NCBI RefSeq assembly: GCF_012849375.1 | Contig: NZ_CP051684.1 | Coordinates: forward strand, 1,674,001-1,738,000 | Reading direction: 5' to 3' | DNA length: 64,000 nucleotides | DNA from: Duganella dendranthematis | GTDB taxonomy: Bacteria; Pseudomonadota; Gammaproteobacteria; Burkholderiales; Burkholderiaceae_D | Part shown: piece after piece, positions 17,244-27,458 of the stretch | How positions within the stretch are numbered: the stretch's first letter is position 1 | How the letters are laid out: every line of letters begins with the position of its first letter | Program-made: the position numbers and the translations under genes | The notes under the pieces: generated by a model | Database searches by the model: none | What the model was told of the DNA's origin: nothing | What the model saw: only the letters and a program-made list of their open reading frames with translations

Positions 17244-19294
17244 AGCCACGCACCTTCTTCCAGCGCCTGCGCAGCTACTACGCCATGTTCACCGCCGGCT
17301 TCGGCGGCTTCCTGATCGCGCTGGCCGCGCTGGAACAGGAAGGCATGCCGCGCGTGTGGATCGGCTACCTGTTCATGTTCGCCACCATTGTGCTGTACGC
17401 GCTGATCGGCGTCATCAGCCGCACCTCCAACGTGCTCGAATACTACGTGGCCGGCCGCCGCGTGCCGGCCATGTTCAACGGCATGGCCACCGCCGCCGAC
17501 TGGATCTCGGCCGCCAGCTTCATCAGCTTGGCGGGCGGCCTCTACCTGCACGGCTTCGACGGCCTGGCCTACATCATGGGCTGGACCGGCGGTTATTGCC
17601 TGGTGGCGCTGCTGATCGCGCCCTACCTGCGCAAGTTCGCCCAGTACACCATCCCCGACTTCCTGGCCGAGCGCTACGGCGGCGCCGACGATGCCGAGCG
17701 TGGCGGCCGCGCGGTGCGCATCCTGGCCGTGATCGCCACCATCATCGTCTCCTTCACCTACGTGGTGGCGCAGATCTACGCGGTAGGCCTGATCGCCTCG
17801 CGCTTCACCGGCGTTGATTTTTCGGTCGGCATCTTCCTCGGCCTGGCCAGCATCCTGGTGTGCTCCTTCCTCGGCGGCATGCGCGCCATCACCTGGACCC
17901 AGGTGGCGCAGTACATCATCATCCTGGTGGCGTTTCTGATTCCAGCCATCTGGCTGTCGGCCAAACATACCGACAACCCGATTCCGCAAGTGGCCTACGG
18001 CAAACTGCTACCCAAGTTGAGCGCGCGCGAACACGTGTTGCAGGAAGATCCGAAAGAAGCCGAAGTGCGCGCCATCTTCCGCCAGCGCGCCGCCGACTAC
18101 GAGCAGCGCCTCAGTACGCTGCCATCCTCCTGGGAAATCGGCCGCGCCGACGCCCAGCGCAAAGTGGACCACGTCAAAACGCGCAACGCCTCGCTGCTGG
18201 ACATCCGCAGTGCGGAACGCGAACTGGTGGCCTATCCGAAAAATGCCGACGAGGCCGAACGCGTGTGGAGCGAAGCGCGCGAGCAGAACCTGCAACGCGC
18301 CGAACCGATCACGCCGCACGCTACGCCCTACCCCGGCGACCCGGCCACCTCCGACATCAAGCGCAACAACTTTCTGGCGCTGGTGTTCTGCCTGATGCTG
18401 GGCACGGCCGCGCTGCCGCACATCCTGATGCGCTCCTACACCACGCCGTCGGTGCACGACACCCGCGTCTCGGTGCTGTGGACGCTGTTCTTCATCCTGC
18501 TGATCTACCTGACCATTCCGGCGCTGGCGGTGCTGGTCAAGTACGACATCTACAACGCGCTAGTCGGCACCAACTACGACCATTTGCCCAACTGGGTGTC
18601 GTACTGGGCCAATGTGGACAAGCTTAATCCGCTGTTCAGCATCAACGACATCAACCATGACGGCGTGGTGCAGCTGGCCGAAATCACCATCGACGCCGAC
18701 GTGCTGGTGCTGGCCACGCCGGAAATCGCCGGCCTGCCGTACGTGATCTCCGGGCTGGTGGCGGCCGGCGGCCTGGCGGCGGCGCTGTCCACCGCCGACG
18801 GCCTGCTCCTGGCCATCTCCAACGCGCTGTCGCATGACGTGTATTACAAGCTGGTGGACCGCAGCGCCTCCACCCAGAAGCGGGTGACGATTTCCAAGTT
18901 GCTGTTGCTGGCGGTGGCCTTCATCGCCGCCTACGCCGCCTCGACCAAGCCGGGCGACATTTTATCGCTGGTGGGTGCGGCCTTCTCGCTGGCCGGTTCG
19001 ACGCTGTTCCCGGCGCTGGTGCTGGGCGTGTTCTGGAAGCGCGCCAACCACCACGGCGCGGTGGCCGGCATGACGGTCGGCTTCCTGGTGTGCGTCTACT
19101 ACATGCTGCACACCAATCCGATCCTCGGCGGCGGCGCGGCAAATCAATGGTTCCATATCGCGCCGATTTCGGCCGGCATCTTTGGCGTGCCGGCCGGCGT
19201 GCTGACCGTGGTTGTGGTCAGCCTGCTGACGCCGGCGCCGGGACCGCGCGCGGCGGCGCTGGTCGACTACATCCGCGCGCCGGAGCAACATTAA
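17240..19294 (+). CDS. VC2705-type sodium:solute symporter large subunit
   Basis: 684-residue transporter of the SSS family, probably sodium-coupled uptake of a small organic acid, as for ActP/MctP relatives. The first helices carry VAGRRVPAMFNGMATAADWISAASFI, read in parts, the usual SSS signature. A hydrophilic segment of about 115 residues (roughly 255-370), rich in Arg/Glu/Ala and predicted helical, separates two membrane blocks. TTG 17240 is chosen because it overlaps the preceding stop (TTGA) and gives the family N-terminus; earlier codons are a shadow of the small subunit. The substrate is not identifiable, but the operon's own two-component system suggests substrate-induced expression. 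Confidence 0.9.
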   Translation: MKPRTFFQRLRSYYAMFTAGFGGFLIALAALEQEGMPRVWIGYLFMFATIVLYALIGVISRTSNVLEYYVAGRRVPAMFNGMATAADWISAASFISLAGGLYLHGFDGLAYIMGWTGGYCLVALLIAPYLRKFAQYTIPDFLAERYGGADDAERGGRAVRILAVIATIIVSFTYVVAQIYAVGLIASRFTGVDFSVGIFLGLASILVCSFLGGMRAITWTQVAQYIIILVAFLIPAIWLSAKHTDNPIPQVAYGKLLPKLSAREHVLQEDPKEAEVRAIFRQRAADYEQRLSTLPSSWEIGRADAQRKVDHVKTRNASLLDIRSAERELVAYPKNADEAERVWSEAREQNLQRAEPITPHATPYPGDPATSDIKRNNFLALVFCLMLGTAALPHILMRSYTTPSVHDTRVSVLWTLFFILLIYLTIPALAVLVKYDIYNALVGTNYDHLPNWVSYWANVDKLNPLFSINDINHDGVVQLAEITIDADVLVLATPEIAGLPYVISGLVAAGGLAAALSTADGLLLAISNALSHDVYYKLVDRSASTQKRVTISKLLLLAVAFIAAYAASTKPGDILSLVGAAFSLAGSTLFPALVLGVFWKRANHHGAVAGMTVGFLVCVYYMLHTNPILGGGAANQWFHIAPISAGIFGVPAGVLTVVVVSLLTPAPGPRAAALVDYIRAPEQH

Positions 19295-19368
19295 AATACA
19301 TTTATGCTGTGGCGCATTTGGCAAGCTGGTGCTATCTTGTCTTGATTACTTATTTTATAACAAGGCAT

Positions 19369-21383
19369 ATGCGCTTCCACCACTTTTTGCGCGCCCTGGC
19401 TATGGCCGGCGCGTTCCTGTGCGGCCACTCCCAGGCCGTCGACGCAGCCAAGACCCTGCCGCCGATCGCCGACTTCTTCACCAATCCCGAATTCAGCGAC
19501 GCCCTGTTGTCACCGAGCGGCAAATACCTGGCGGTACGGGTCGCCACCAAGAACAAGCGCGACATGCTGGGCGTGGTCGACCTTGCCACCGATGCAGTCA
19601 AAGTGGTGGGCAATTTCGGCGATGCCGACATTGGCACCTACCGCTGGGTCAACGATGAGCGGCTGGTGTTCACCGCCGCCGACCACGACCTCGCCGAAGG
19701 CGACATGCGCTACGCCCCGGCCTGTTCGCAGTGAACCGCGACGGCAGCAAATTCCGCCAACTGGCGCAGCGCAGCTGGCAGCCGTTCATTACCAACGGTT
19801 CCAGTACGGCCAGCCGCGACCAGCTGCCGTGGCATACCTATCTGCTGGGCCAGCGCGGCGCGCAGAACTCCGACTATATCTACGTCCAGGATCGCATCTA
19901 CAGCAGCAGTGGAGAGTTTCTCTACACCAATGTGCTGCGGCTCAATACAGTGACCGGCCGCACCAGCGGCAGCATCGCGCGGCCCGGCGACACCGTCGCG
20001 TGGATGCTGGACAACGACGGCGAACCACGCCTGACCACCACCCGCGAAAAAGGCGGCAGCAACAACATTTTCTACCGCGATCCGAACACCAACGACTGGC
20101 GCAAGCTGACCGATTTTGAGCGCTACACCGGCCGCGGCGGCGGCTTCCGCCCGTTCGCTTTCGGCAAGAACGGCACGCTGTACGTGATGCATACCGCGCC
20201 CGGCACCGACACCAACGCCGTCTACAGCTACGACGTCGCCAGCGGCAAGCTGGCCGATAAGCCGCTGGTCAACCTGGAGGGCTATGACTTCAGCGGCCAG
20301 CTCATCTTCGACAAGGACAAACTGCTGGGCGTGCGCCACCTGACCGATGCCTGGGGCACCACCTGGCTCGATCCGGCCATGCAGGCGATGCAGGACAAGG
20401 TCGACAAGCTGCTGCCCAACACCAACAACCTGCTGACCCTGCCATCCCGGCCGGAATCGCCGTGGGTGCTGGTGAGCGCCTACGCCGACATCTGGCCACG
20501 GCGCCTGATGTTGTACAACAGCGAAACCGGCAAACTGCGCATGATCAGCGCATCCTTCCCTAACATCGACCCGAACCAGATGGGCCGCAAGGAACTGGTG
20601 CACTACAAGGCGCGTGACGGTCTCTCCATCCCGGCCTGGCTGACGCTGCCGAAAGGCGGCGGCAAGAACCTGCCGATGGTGGTGCTGGTCCACGGCGGCC
20701 CATGGGTACGCGGCGGCAGCTGGGAATGGGTGCCGGCAGTGCAGTTCCTGGCCTCGCGCGGCTACGCCGTGCTGGAACCGGAATATCGCGGCAGCACCGG
20801 CTACGGCGGCAAGCTGTTCCGCGCTGGCTGGAAACAATGGGGCCTGAAAATGCAGGATGACGTCACCGACGGCACCCGCTGGGCCATCGAACAGGGCTAC
20901 GCCAACGCCAAGCGCATCTGCATCGCCGGCCCCAACTACGGCGGCTACGCCACGCTGATGGGCATGATCAAGGAACCGGAGCTCTACAAGTGCGGCGTGG
21001 AGTGGGCCGGCATAACCGACATCAACCTGTTGTACGACGGCAGCTGGAACTACCGTTCGGACATGAGCGACGACTACAAGCGCTTCGGCATGCCGGCACT
21101 GATCGGCGACCAGGACAAGGATGCCGAGCAGTTCAAGGCCACCTCGCCCCTGCTGCGTGCGGCCGAGCTCAAGCAGCCGTTGCTGATGGCCTACGGCGGC
21201 GCCGACGTCCGCGTGACACCGGCGCACAGCATCAAGTTCAGCAAGGCGGTCAAGGCCACCAACCCGAATGTCGAGCTGATCGAATACGAAGATGAAGGCC
21301 ACAGCTGGAAGCTGCCGCAGACCCGCGTCGACTTCTGGGGCAAGGTGGAGAAATTCCTCGACAAGAATATCGGCGACCACTGA
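19369..21383 (+). pseudogene. S9-family prolyl oligopeptidase-like gene, frameshifted and lacking catalytic Ser
   Basis: A secreted S9 peptidase relative split into two frames: residues 1-122 from ATG 19369 (signal peptide ending near AVDA, then beta-propeller start) stop at 19734, and the rest continues in another frame to 21383. Inserting one G in the GC run at about 19715-19722 would restore a single protein of about 671 residues. In the hydrolase domain the nucleophile motif reads GPNYGG (AAC at 20934-20936) where family members have GxSxGG. The Asp (GGADVRVTP) and His (DEGHSW) are kept. The two lesions together suggest a decaying gene or a pseudoenzyme with an assembly error. Confidence 0.82.
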
Positions 21384-22099
21384 TGCGCGGCGCCATGCAA
21401 ATGGCATGGTTGGCCTGGCTGTGCGCCTCGCTGGCCATGCCGCTGGCTAGCGCCGACGCGCCGGAGCCATCTTCTGCAGAAGAAATGCCCTGTCCCGGCG
21501 CCATTGCCTGGAACCAGGCGCATCCGCAAGACTCGCCCGAAGCGCTCATCCAGCGGGATGCAGCGCGCACCTTCAGCAACCCGGCGTTGCGCGACGCGCT
21601 GGCCGAACGCTTCCAGCGCGATCAGGACGCACGCAATGCCTATCTCGCCGCGCCCAACAATGCGTTGGTCCGGCGGCGCGCACTGGAAATCGATGCCGAC
21701 AACGTCGCCTGGCTTTACAAGCTCGTCAAAGCGCAAGGCTTTCCGACGGCCGCCCAGGTCGGCGAACGCGGCGTCCGCAACGCCTGGCTGCTGGCGCAAC
21801 ATGCGGACCTGCAACCCAAGTTCCAGGCCTCGCTGCAACCCGAGATCGAGCAACGGCATGCCGATGGTGAACTGGATGGCATGACCCTGTCGCGCTTCAT
21901 CGACCGCGTGCTGGTGGCGCAGCACAAGCCGCAACGCTACGGCACGCAGTTCACGCCGCAAGCCTGGGCCATGCCGCATTTCGGCTTGCCCGATGAGCAA
22001 AGCGTGCAGGAGGTCGAACAGCACCGGCGCGAGCTTGGCATCATGCCACTGGCCGACTATGTCTGCATGATGAGCTACTTCCGTACACCACATCCATAA
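21383..22099 (+). CDS. DUF6624-type exported protein
   Basis: 238-residue protein with a signal peptide (about 1-24, ending ASADA). The body resembles DUF6624 in the run LVKAQGFPTAAQVGERGVRNAWLLAQHAD, read in parts, the later ADGELDGMTLSRFIDRVLVAQHKPQRYGTQF region and a C-terminal YVCMM. I recall the family as function-unknown. The start overlaps the S9 stop (TGATG), so it is probably co-transcribed with that gene. Confidence 0.75.
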   Translation: MRGAMQMAWLAWLCASLAMPLASADAPEPSSAEEMPCPGAIAWNQAHPQDSPEALIQRDAARTFSNPALRDALAERFQRDQDARNAYLAAPNNALVRRRALEIDADNVAWLYKLVKAQGFPTAAQVGERGVRNAWLLAQHADLQPKFQASLQPEIEQRHADGELDGMTLSRFIDRVLVAQHKPQRYGTQFTPQAWAMPHFGLPDEQSVQEVEQHRRELGIMPLADYVCMMSYFRTPHP

Positions 22100-22151
22100 C
22101 GCCGTACGCTATGATGCGGAAGCGCAGCAGCAACCTTCACAAGGAGCGGGC

Positions 22152-23366
22152 ATGGCATCGGGAAAAATTCTGGTCGCACAGGGAGGCGGGCCAACCGCCG
22201 TCATCAACCAATCGCTGGCGGGGGTGGTGCTGGAAGCGCGCCGCTTCCGCGACGTCAACCGGGTCTACGGCGCGATGCACGGCGTGCGCGGCATCGTCAG
22301 CGAAGACCTGGTCGATCTGACGCGCGAAACCAGCCAGAACCTGGAGCTGGTGGCGGCCACGCCCTCCTCCGCGCTGGGCTCGACCCGCGACAAGCCGGAC
22401 CTGGCCTACTGCGCCGAGATCTTCAAGGTGCTGCGCGCGCACGAGATCGAACAGTTCTACTACATCGGCGGCAACGATTCATCGGACACCGTGCGCATCG
22501 TCAGCGAACAGGCGCAGGCCGCCAACTACGCGCTGCGCTGCATCCACATTCCCAAGACCATCGACAACGACCTGGTCGGCAGTGACCACACGCCGGGCTT
22601 CCCGTCGGCCGCGCGCTTTGTAGCGCAGGCGTTTGCCGGCGCCAACCTGGACAATGCCGCCTTGCCGGGCGTGTATGTGGGCGTGGTGATGGGCCGGCAC
22701 GCCGGCTTCCTCACCGCCGCCTCGGCCCTTGGCAAGAAGTTCCCGGACGACGGCCCGCACCTGATCTATCTGCCGGAGCGGGTGTTTTCTCTGGACCAGT
22801 TTTTGGCGGATGTGAAAGCCACCTACGAACGCTACGGCCGCTGCGTGATCGCGGTATCGGAAGGCATCCATGACGCTAGCGGTGAAGCCATCGCCTCCTT
22901 GCTGGCCAAGGAAGTGGAACGCGACGCGCATGGCAATGTGCAGCTGTCCGGCACCGGCGCGCTGGCCGATTTGCTGTGCGACGAAATCAAGGCCAAACTC
23001 GGCATCAAGCGCGTGCGTGGCGACACCTTCGGCTATTTGCAGCGCTCCTTCATCGGCTGCGTGTCGGACGTCGACCAGCGCGAAGCGCGTGAAGTCGGCG
23101 AGAAGGCCGTGCAGTTCGCCATGTGGGGCGCCCGCGACGGCTCGGTGGCCATCAAGCGCACCGGCTTCTACTCGGTCGACTACGAACTACTGCCGCTGAC
23201 CACCGTAGCCGGGAAGACGCGCGTGATGGAAGACGAGTTCATCAGCGCCAGCGGCACCGACGTCACCGACGCTTTCCGCATGTACCTGCGTCCCCTGCTC
23301 GGTTCCGGCATGCCCGACGCCTTCCGCCTGCGCCCCGCGCCGGTGGCGAAAATTCTCAAGCGCTAA
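22152..23366 (+). CDS. pfp: PPi-type 6-phosphofructokinase
   Basis: 404-residue phosphofructokinase. Residues that mark the pyrophosphate-dependent type are visible: GGNDS near 115 (ATP enzymes have GGDGS) and PKTIDNDL near 137 (ATP enzymes have PGTIDND). MGRHAGFLTAAS and the sugar-binding PERVFSLD region are also present. It would phosphorylate fructose 6-phosphate reversibly with PPi in the cytosol. Its own start follows AAGGAG, 50 bases after the DUF6624 gene. A good terminator at 23403-23435 closes it. PPi use is inferred from these two motifs. Confidence 0.92.
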   Translation: MASGKILVAQGGGPTAVINQSLAGVVLEARRFRDVNRVYGAMHGVRGIVSEDLVDLTRETSQNLELVAATPSSALGSTRDKPDLAYCAEIFKVLRAHEIEQFYYIGGNDSSDTVRIVSEQAQAANYALRCIHIPKTIDNDLVGSDHTPGFPSAARFVAQAFAGANLDNAALPGVYVGVVMGRHAGFLTAASALGKKFPDDGPHLIYLPERVFSLDQFLADVKATYERYGRCVIAVSEGIHDASGEAIASLLAKEVERDAHGNVQLSGTGALADLLCDEIKAKLGIKRVRGDTFGYLQRSFIGCVSDVDQREAREVGEKAVQFAMWGARDGSVAIKRTGFYSVDYELLPLTTVAGKTRVMEDEFISASGTDVTDAFRMYLRPLLGSGMPDAFRLRPAPVAKILKR

Positions 23367-23371
23367 TCCTG

Positions 23372-23668
23372 TCAGGCCGCGTCCTTACGCGGTGGGAATA
23401 CGAAAGGTCGAACCGTAGCAGGCTCGACCTTTTTTCTTGCCTGCATCAGGCTGTGATCAGTCTGCATCCCCAGCCATGATTCGGCAGAACAGCCCAGCAC
23501 CAGTTCAAACCTGACAGCCATTTCCGCCGTCAACTCTATCTCTTGCATCAGCAAACCATCGATAGTCAGCACCGGCAGCCCAAGTCGCTCCGACAACTCG
23601 GCCGAACTAATTTCGTACGGTTCGACGTAGGACAGAGAGAGATATTCCCCAGGATGCATAGTGATCAT
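23372..23668 (-). CDS. higA: HigA-family antitoxin
   Basis: 98-residue HigA/VapI-type helix-turn-helix protein: MHPGEYLSLSYVEPYEISSAELSERLGLPVLTIDGLL, read in parts, is the DNA-binding region, followed by the family's ELTAEMAVRFELVLGCSAESWLGMQ block. Antitoxins of this type neutralise a HigB RNase and repress their own promoter. Unusually, the HigB-like sequence (23748-24080) lies divergently upstream rather than in the same operon. The last codons overlap the terminator of the convergent phosphofructokinase gene. Confidence 0.88.
   Translation of the reverse strand: MITMHPGEYLSLSYVEPYEISSAELSERLGLPVLTIDGLLMQEIELTAEMAVRFELVLGCSAESWLGMQTDHSLMQARKKVEPATVRPFVFPPRKDAA
23403..23435 (+). terminator. 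Intrinsic terminator of the phosphofructokinase gene
   Basis: AAAGGTCGA at 23403-23411 pairs with TCGACCTTT at 23424-23432, with a 2-bp inner extension and GTAGCA loop, followed by a run of T to 23435. It lies inside the 3' end of the convergent higA gene. Confidence 0.85.
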
Positions 23669-23747
23669 AGTTCCTCCGATGCCGATTAGAACTCACTCTT
23701 TATCGTAGGAGCAAACACTAAGCCCGTCAACCATTCAGGACAATGTC

Positions 23748-24080
23748 ATGATTCCTCATAGCAGAGATATCGTGCATAAAGGCATGCGGCGTCTATGACA
23801 ATCGGGTGGGAACGATAAACGCGGCATTTCCGTTTCCTGGGCCAAATCGTTGTGCGACATCTTGCTGCATTTGCACTCAGCAAGATGTCTGGATGATATC
23901 CGCGATGGTTTGGGCGTGCTCAAAAACGTCAAACAACTAAGCGGACACGCCTGCCGCTACAGCATGGAAGTGAATGCCAACTGGCGCGTCACCTTCAATT
24001 GTATAGATGCAGATACCGGCATCGTCACAGACATCGATCTGGAAGACCTGCATCACCATGGCGGTGCTAGACGCCATTAG
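23748..24080 (+). pseudogene. higB: HigB-like toxin gene with in-frame stop
   Basis: From ATG 23748 the frame reads MIPHSRDIVHKGMRRL, then TGA at 23796-23798, then continues in frame for 93 codons to 24080. The parts align with HigB: HKGMRRL at the front, and MEVNANWRVTFNC plus DIDLEDLHHH at the end, matching the RelE-fold core. The stop sits where relatives have an aromatic residue, so a TGG-to-TGA change is likely. A shorter product from TTG 23850 (76 residues) would lack the first strands. It is divergent from higA. Probably inactive. Confidence 0.74.
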
Positions 24081-24149
24081 GGGTTACTGTCTTTTACCGT
24101 ACCCTGACCGCTGCTCGGCGTCAGCTGTGACAGCACTCTACCGGACGGT

Positions 24150-24497
24150 CTAGCACTTCACCTCGGAAAAGTGGGCGCAGAATTCCAGTTTCTGTTTTGC
24201 TGTGGCGCTGTTAAAAGGCGCCAGCGCCTTCTGATAGGCGGTCTGGTAGGCCGCGCGGATTTGCGGATTCTTGCTGTCCCGGATTTCTGTCACACTTTTC
24301 TCCGCGTCGGCAACCGACATGCCGCAGCTCATGCTCGTCAGGATGTTCGCTTTGTAAAACGCCGTTTTTTCCGGCGCCAGCTCGGTGCAGACTTTGAGGT
24401 AGGCATCCAGCATCCCCGCAGCCTCATAGGTCGAAGGACCGTCGGCTTTGGCGGACAAGGCCAGGCAGGCAAGCAACATTAAAGAGTACGCTTTCAT
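24150..24497 (-). CDS. Small exported protein of unknown function
   Basis: 115 residues with a clear signal peptide (MKAYSLMLLACLALSAKADG). The mature part is helical and charged and has four cysteines after the signal (KVCTEL, MSCGMS, EFCAHF, VKC), enough for two disulfides. I do not recognise a family. A GGAGC lies 10 bases before the ATG. It stands alone between the higB remnant and the proline-rich gene. Confidence 0.7.
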   Translation of the reverse strand: MKAYSLMLLACLALSAKADGPSTYEAAGMLDAYLKVCTELAPEKTAFYKANILTSMSCGMSVADAEKSVTEIRDSKNPQIRAAYQTAYQKALAPFNSATAKQKLEFCAHFSEVKC

Positions 24498-24666
24498 GTG
24501 GTTTCAATGCTCCGGTGTGGTTGACGCCAGAGTGTAATCCGCCCGGCGGACGCGACGGCGCACGGCAGCCGGACACGCCAATTTACCGCGCTTTACGCCG
24601 CCTTGACCGCAGCTAACAAGCGCCAGCAGCACAATGGCGGCTCACGCATTGTTATCGGGAGTAGTC

Positions 24667-24930
24667 ATGAAGTTGATGAAGCATTGGATGCTGTGGTCGG
24701 CGCTGGCCGGCTGCATGTTGAGCGCGTCCGCGCAGAATAATCCGCCACCGGACGGCCCGCCGCCCGGTCCACCGCCGGAAGCGGTGGCCGCCTGCAAAGG
24801 CAAGGTCGAAGGCGACAAGGTGCAGTTCACCGGCCATCGCGGCGACACCGTCAGCGGCGTGTGCCACAAGCACGGCGACGTCATCGCCGCCATGCCGGAA
24901 GGCGGTCCACCGCCGCCACCGGGGCGCTGA
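24667..24930 (+). CDS. Small proline-rich exported protein
   Basis: 87 residues: signal peptide 1-23 (ending SASAQ), a proline/glycine segment (NNPPPDGPPPGPPPEAV), a compact core with two cysteines (AACKGKV and GVCHKHG) and a second proline tail (GGPPPPPGR). ATG 24667, preceded by GGGAG, is preferred over 24634. The core AxCxGKxEGDxVQFTxxxGDTVSGxC resembles small periplasmic proteins often annotated as hypothetical. Function unknown. It is convergent with the NPP gene. Confidence 0.7.
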   Translation: MKLMKHWMLWSALAGCMLSASAQNNPPPDGPPPGPPPEAVAACKGKVEGDKVQFTGHRGDTVSGVCHKHGDVIAAMPEGGPPPPPGR

Positions 24931-24955
24931 TCGTCTGCTGCGCCTGCCGCCGGTG

Positions 24956-26158
24956 CTACTGCCCCAGCGCCGGCAGCAGCGGCGTGATGTCGCCGTCGGA
25001 TGGTAGCGGCGCCACGTCCAGCAAACGCATCAGCAATGGATAGACGTCGACGTTGTCAAATTCCGGCAGCACCACGCCCGGCTTAAAGGCCGGACCGGCA
25101 GCAATGAAGGTCGCCGCCATGTCCGGCGCCACGTTGTCGTAGCCATGCTTGCCGCCCTTGACCTTGGCAGCGCTCTTGTCGCTGAACACAATACTCCAGC
25201 CCGGATCGGCCAGGCACAGGAAAGCCGGCACGCGCGCATTGTGGCCATAAGCCAGCCGCGCCGGAATCTCTTCCTTGCGCCAGCACTGGAGATGCGCGTG
25301 CGGCTGCATCAACGCCGCCGCCAGCTTGTCCGCCTGCTCCGGCGACGAGGGATTGATGCCCGCGTACGGGCCGTTGGTCACGTCCTCATAACTGCCCTTC
25401 GGCAGCATCTGGTACAACGGCAGCACGCGCTCGTGATTGACCGCCGCCATGCCATGGTCGGAGACGATGACCAGGTTGGCGTCGAGGTGGCGGCTGGCCA
25501 ACCCATCCAGCAAGCGGCCGATGGCCTGATCGACCAGCGCCACCGCCTCGGTGGTCTGCGGCGCAGCCGGGCCGAACTCATGGCCGGCGTGGTCCACATC
25601 ATCGAAATATAACGTCATGAAACCGAAGCGCTGGTCGGCCGGACGGTCCAGCCAGGACAGCAGCGTATCGACCCGCTCGGCGGCCGGCAGCTTGCCGTCG
25701 AACTTAGGCGCCACGGTTGGCCGCACGCCGTGAATCGCCGCTTCCGAACCGGGCCAGAACATGGTGCCGGTACGGATGCCGTTGCGCTCGGCCGTCACCC
25801 ACACCGGCTCGCCCTGATCCCACCAGCGATGGTCGGCCACCGCCTCGGCATTACTGAGGGTGAAGCGCTTGTCGGAAATCGCCTTGTCGATCATGGTGTT
25901 GTCGACGATGCCATGATGGTCGGGCCGCAGGCCGGTGACCAGCGTGTAATGATTAGGGAATGTAATCGACGGGAACGACGGCCGCATCGCCACCGCGCGC
26001 ACGCCGCCGGCCGCCAGCCGGTTGAGGTTGGGCGTGACGCCACGCTCCAGATAATCCGGACGGAAGCCGTCCAGCGACACCAGAATGACAGGATGGGCCG
26101 GCTGCGCGGCCGCCACGCCGGCGGCCAGCGCCAGCAATAGGGTCAGGAGTTTTTTCAT
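24956..26158 (-). CDS. NPP-type phosphodiesterase (alkaline phosphatase superfamily)
   Basis: 400-residue periplasmic ectonucleotide pyrophosphatase/phosphodiesterase-like enzyme. A signal peptide ends near GVAAAQ. The catalytic Thr lies in FPSITFPNHYTLVTGL, after the metal-binding Asp in ILVSLDGFRPDY; further ligands appear in YFDDVDHAGHEFGP and VIVSDHGMAAV. Family members hydrolyse phosphodiester or pyrophosphate bonds in nucleotides or phospholipid head groups. ATG 26158 is the signal-peptide start; the longer frame is the antisense of purM. The substrate is unknown. Confidence 0.9.
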   Translation of the reverse strand: MKKLLTLLLALAAGVAAAQPAHPVILVSLDGFRPDYLERGVTPNLNRLAAGGVRAVAMRPSFPSITFPNHYTLVTGLRPDHHGIVDNTMIDKAISDKRFTLSNAEAVADHRWWDQGEPVWVTAERNGIRTGTMFWPGSEAAIHGVRPTVAPKFDGKLPAAERVDTLLSWLDRPADQRFGFMTLYFDDVDHAGHEFGPAAPQTTEAVALVDQAIGRLLDGLASRHLDANLVIVSDHGMAAVNHERVLPLYQMLPKGSYEDVTNGPYAGINPSSPEQADKLAAALMQPHAHLQCWRKEEIPARLAYGHNARVPAFLCLADPGWSIVFSDKSAAKVKGGKHGYDNVAPDMAATFIAAGPAFKPGVVLPEFDNVDVYPLLMRLLDVAPLPSDGDITPLLPALGQ

Positions 26159-26195
26159 GGCTCGCAGTATGCCAGCCATGCGTGACGCGGCCATG

Positions 26196-26224
26196 AAAAA
26201 AGCGGGCACGCGGCCCGCTTTTTT
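26196..26224 (-). terminator. Intrinsic terminator after purM
   Basis: AGCGGGC at 26201-26207 and GCCCGCT at 26213-26219 around a 5-base loop, flanked by A5 and T5 runs. It lies 18 bases after the purM stop and just upstream of the NPP gene on the same strand. Confidence 0.9.
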
Positions 26225-26241
26225 GTATCGCAAAGTATCGC

Positions 26242-27285
<1,044 letters not shown>

Positions 27286-27458
27286 GGTGTATTTCGCAGC
27301 GGAGGCGGTAAAATAGAAGGCGGAGACCCATTTTCATGACAAAATCACATGAAAACGCGCAGAAATCAGCGCAAAGATTAGTACATAAACCCGGTCAATC
27401 CGCTATTTTATCAAAATTGCCCCGTCCAACCGCCTTTTTAACCATCGAATTCACCTCC

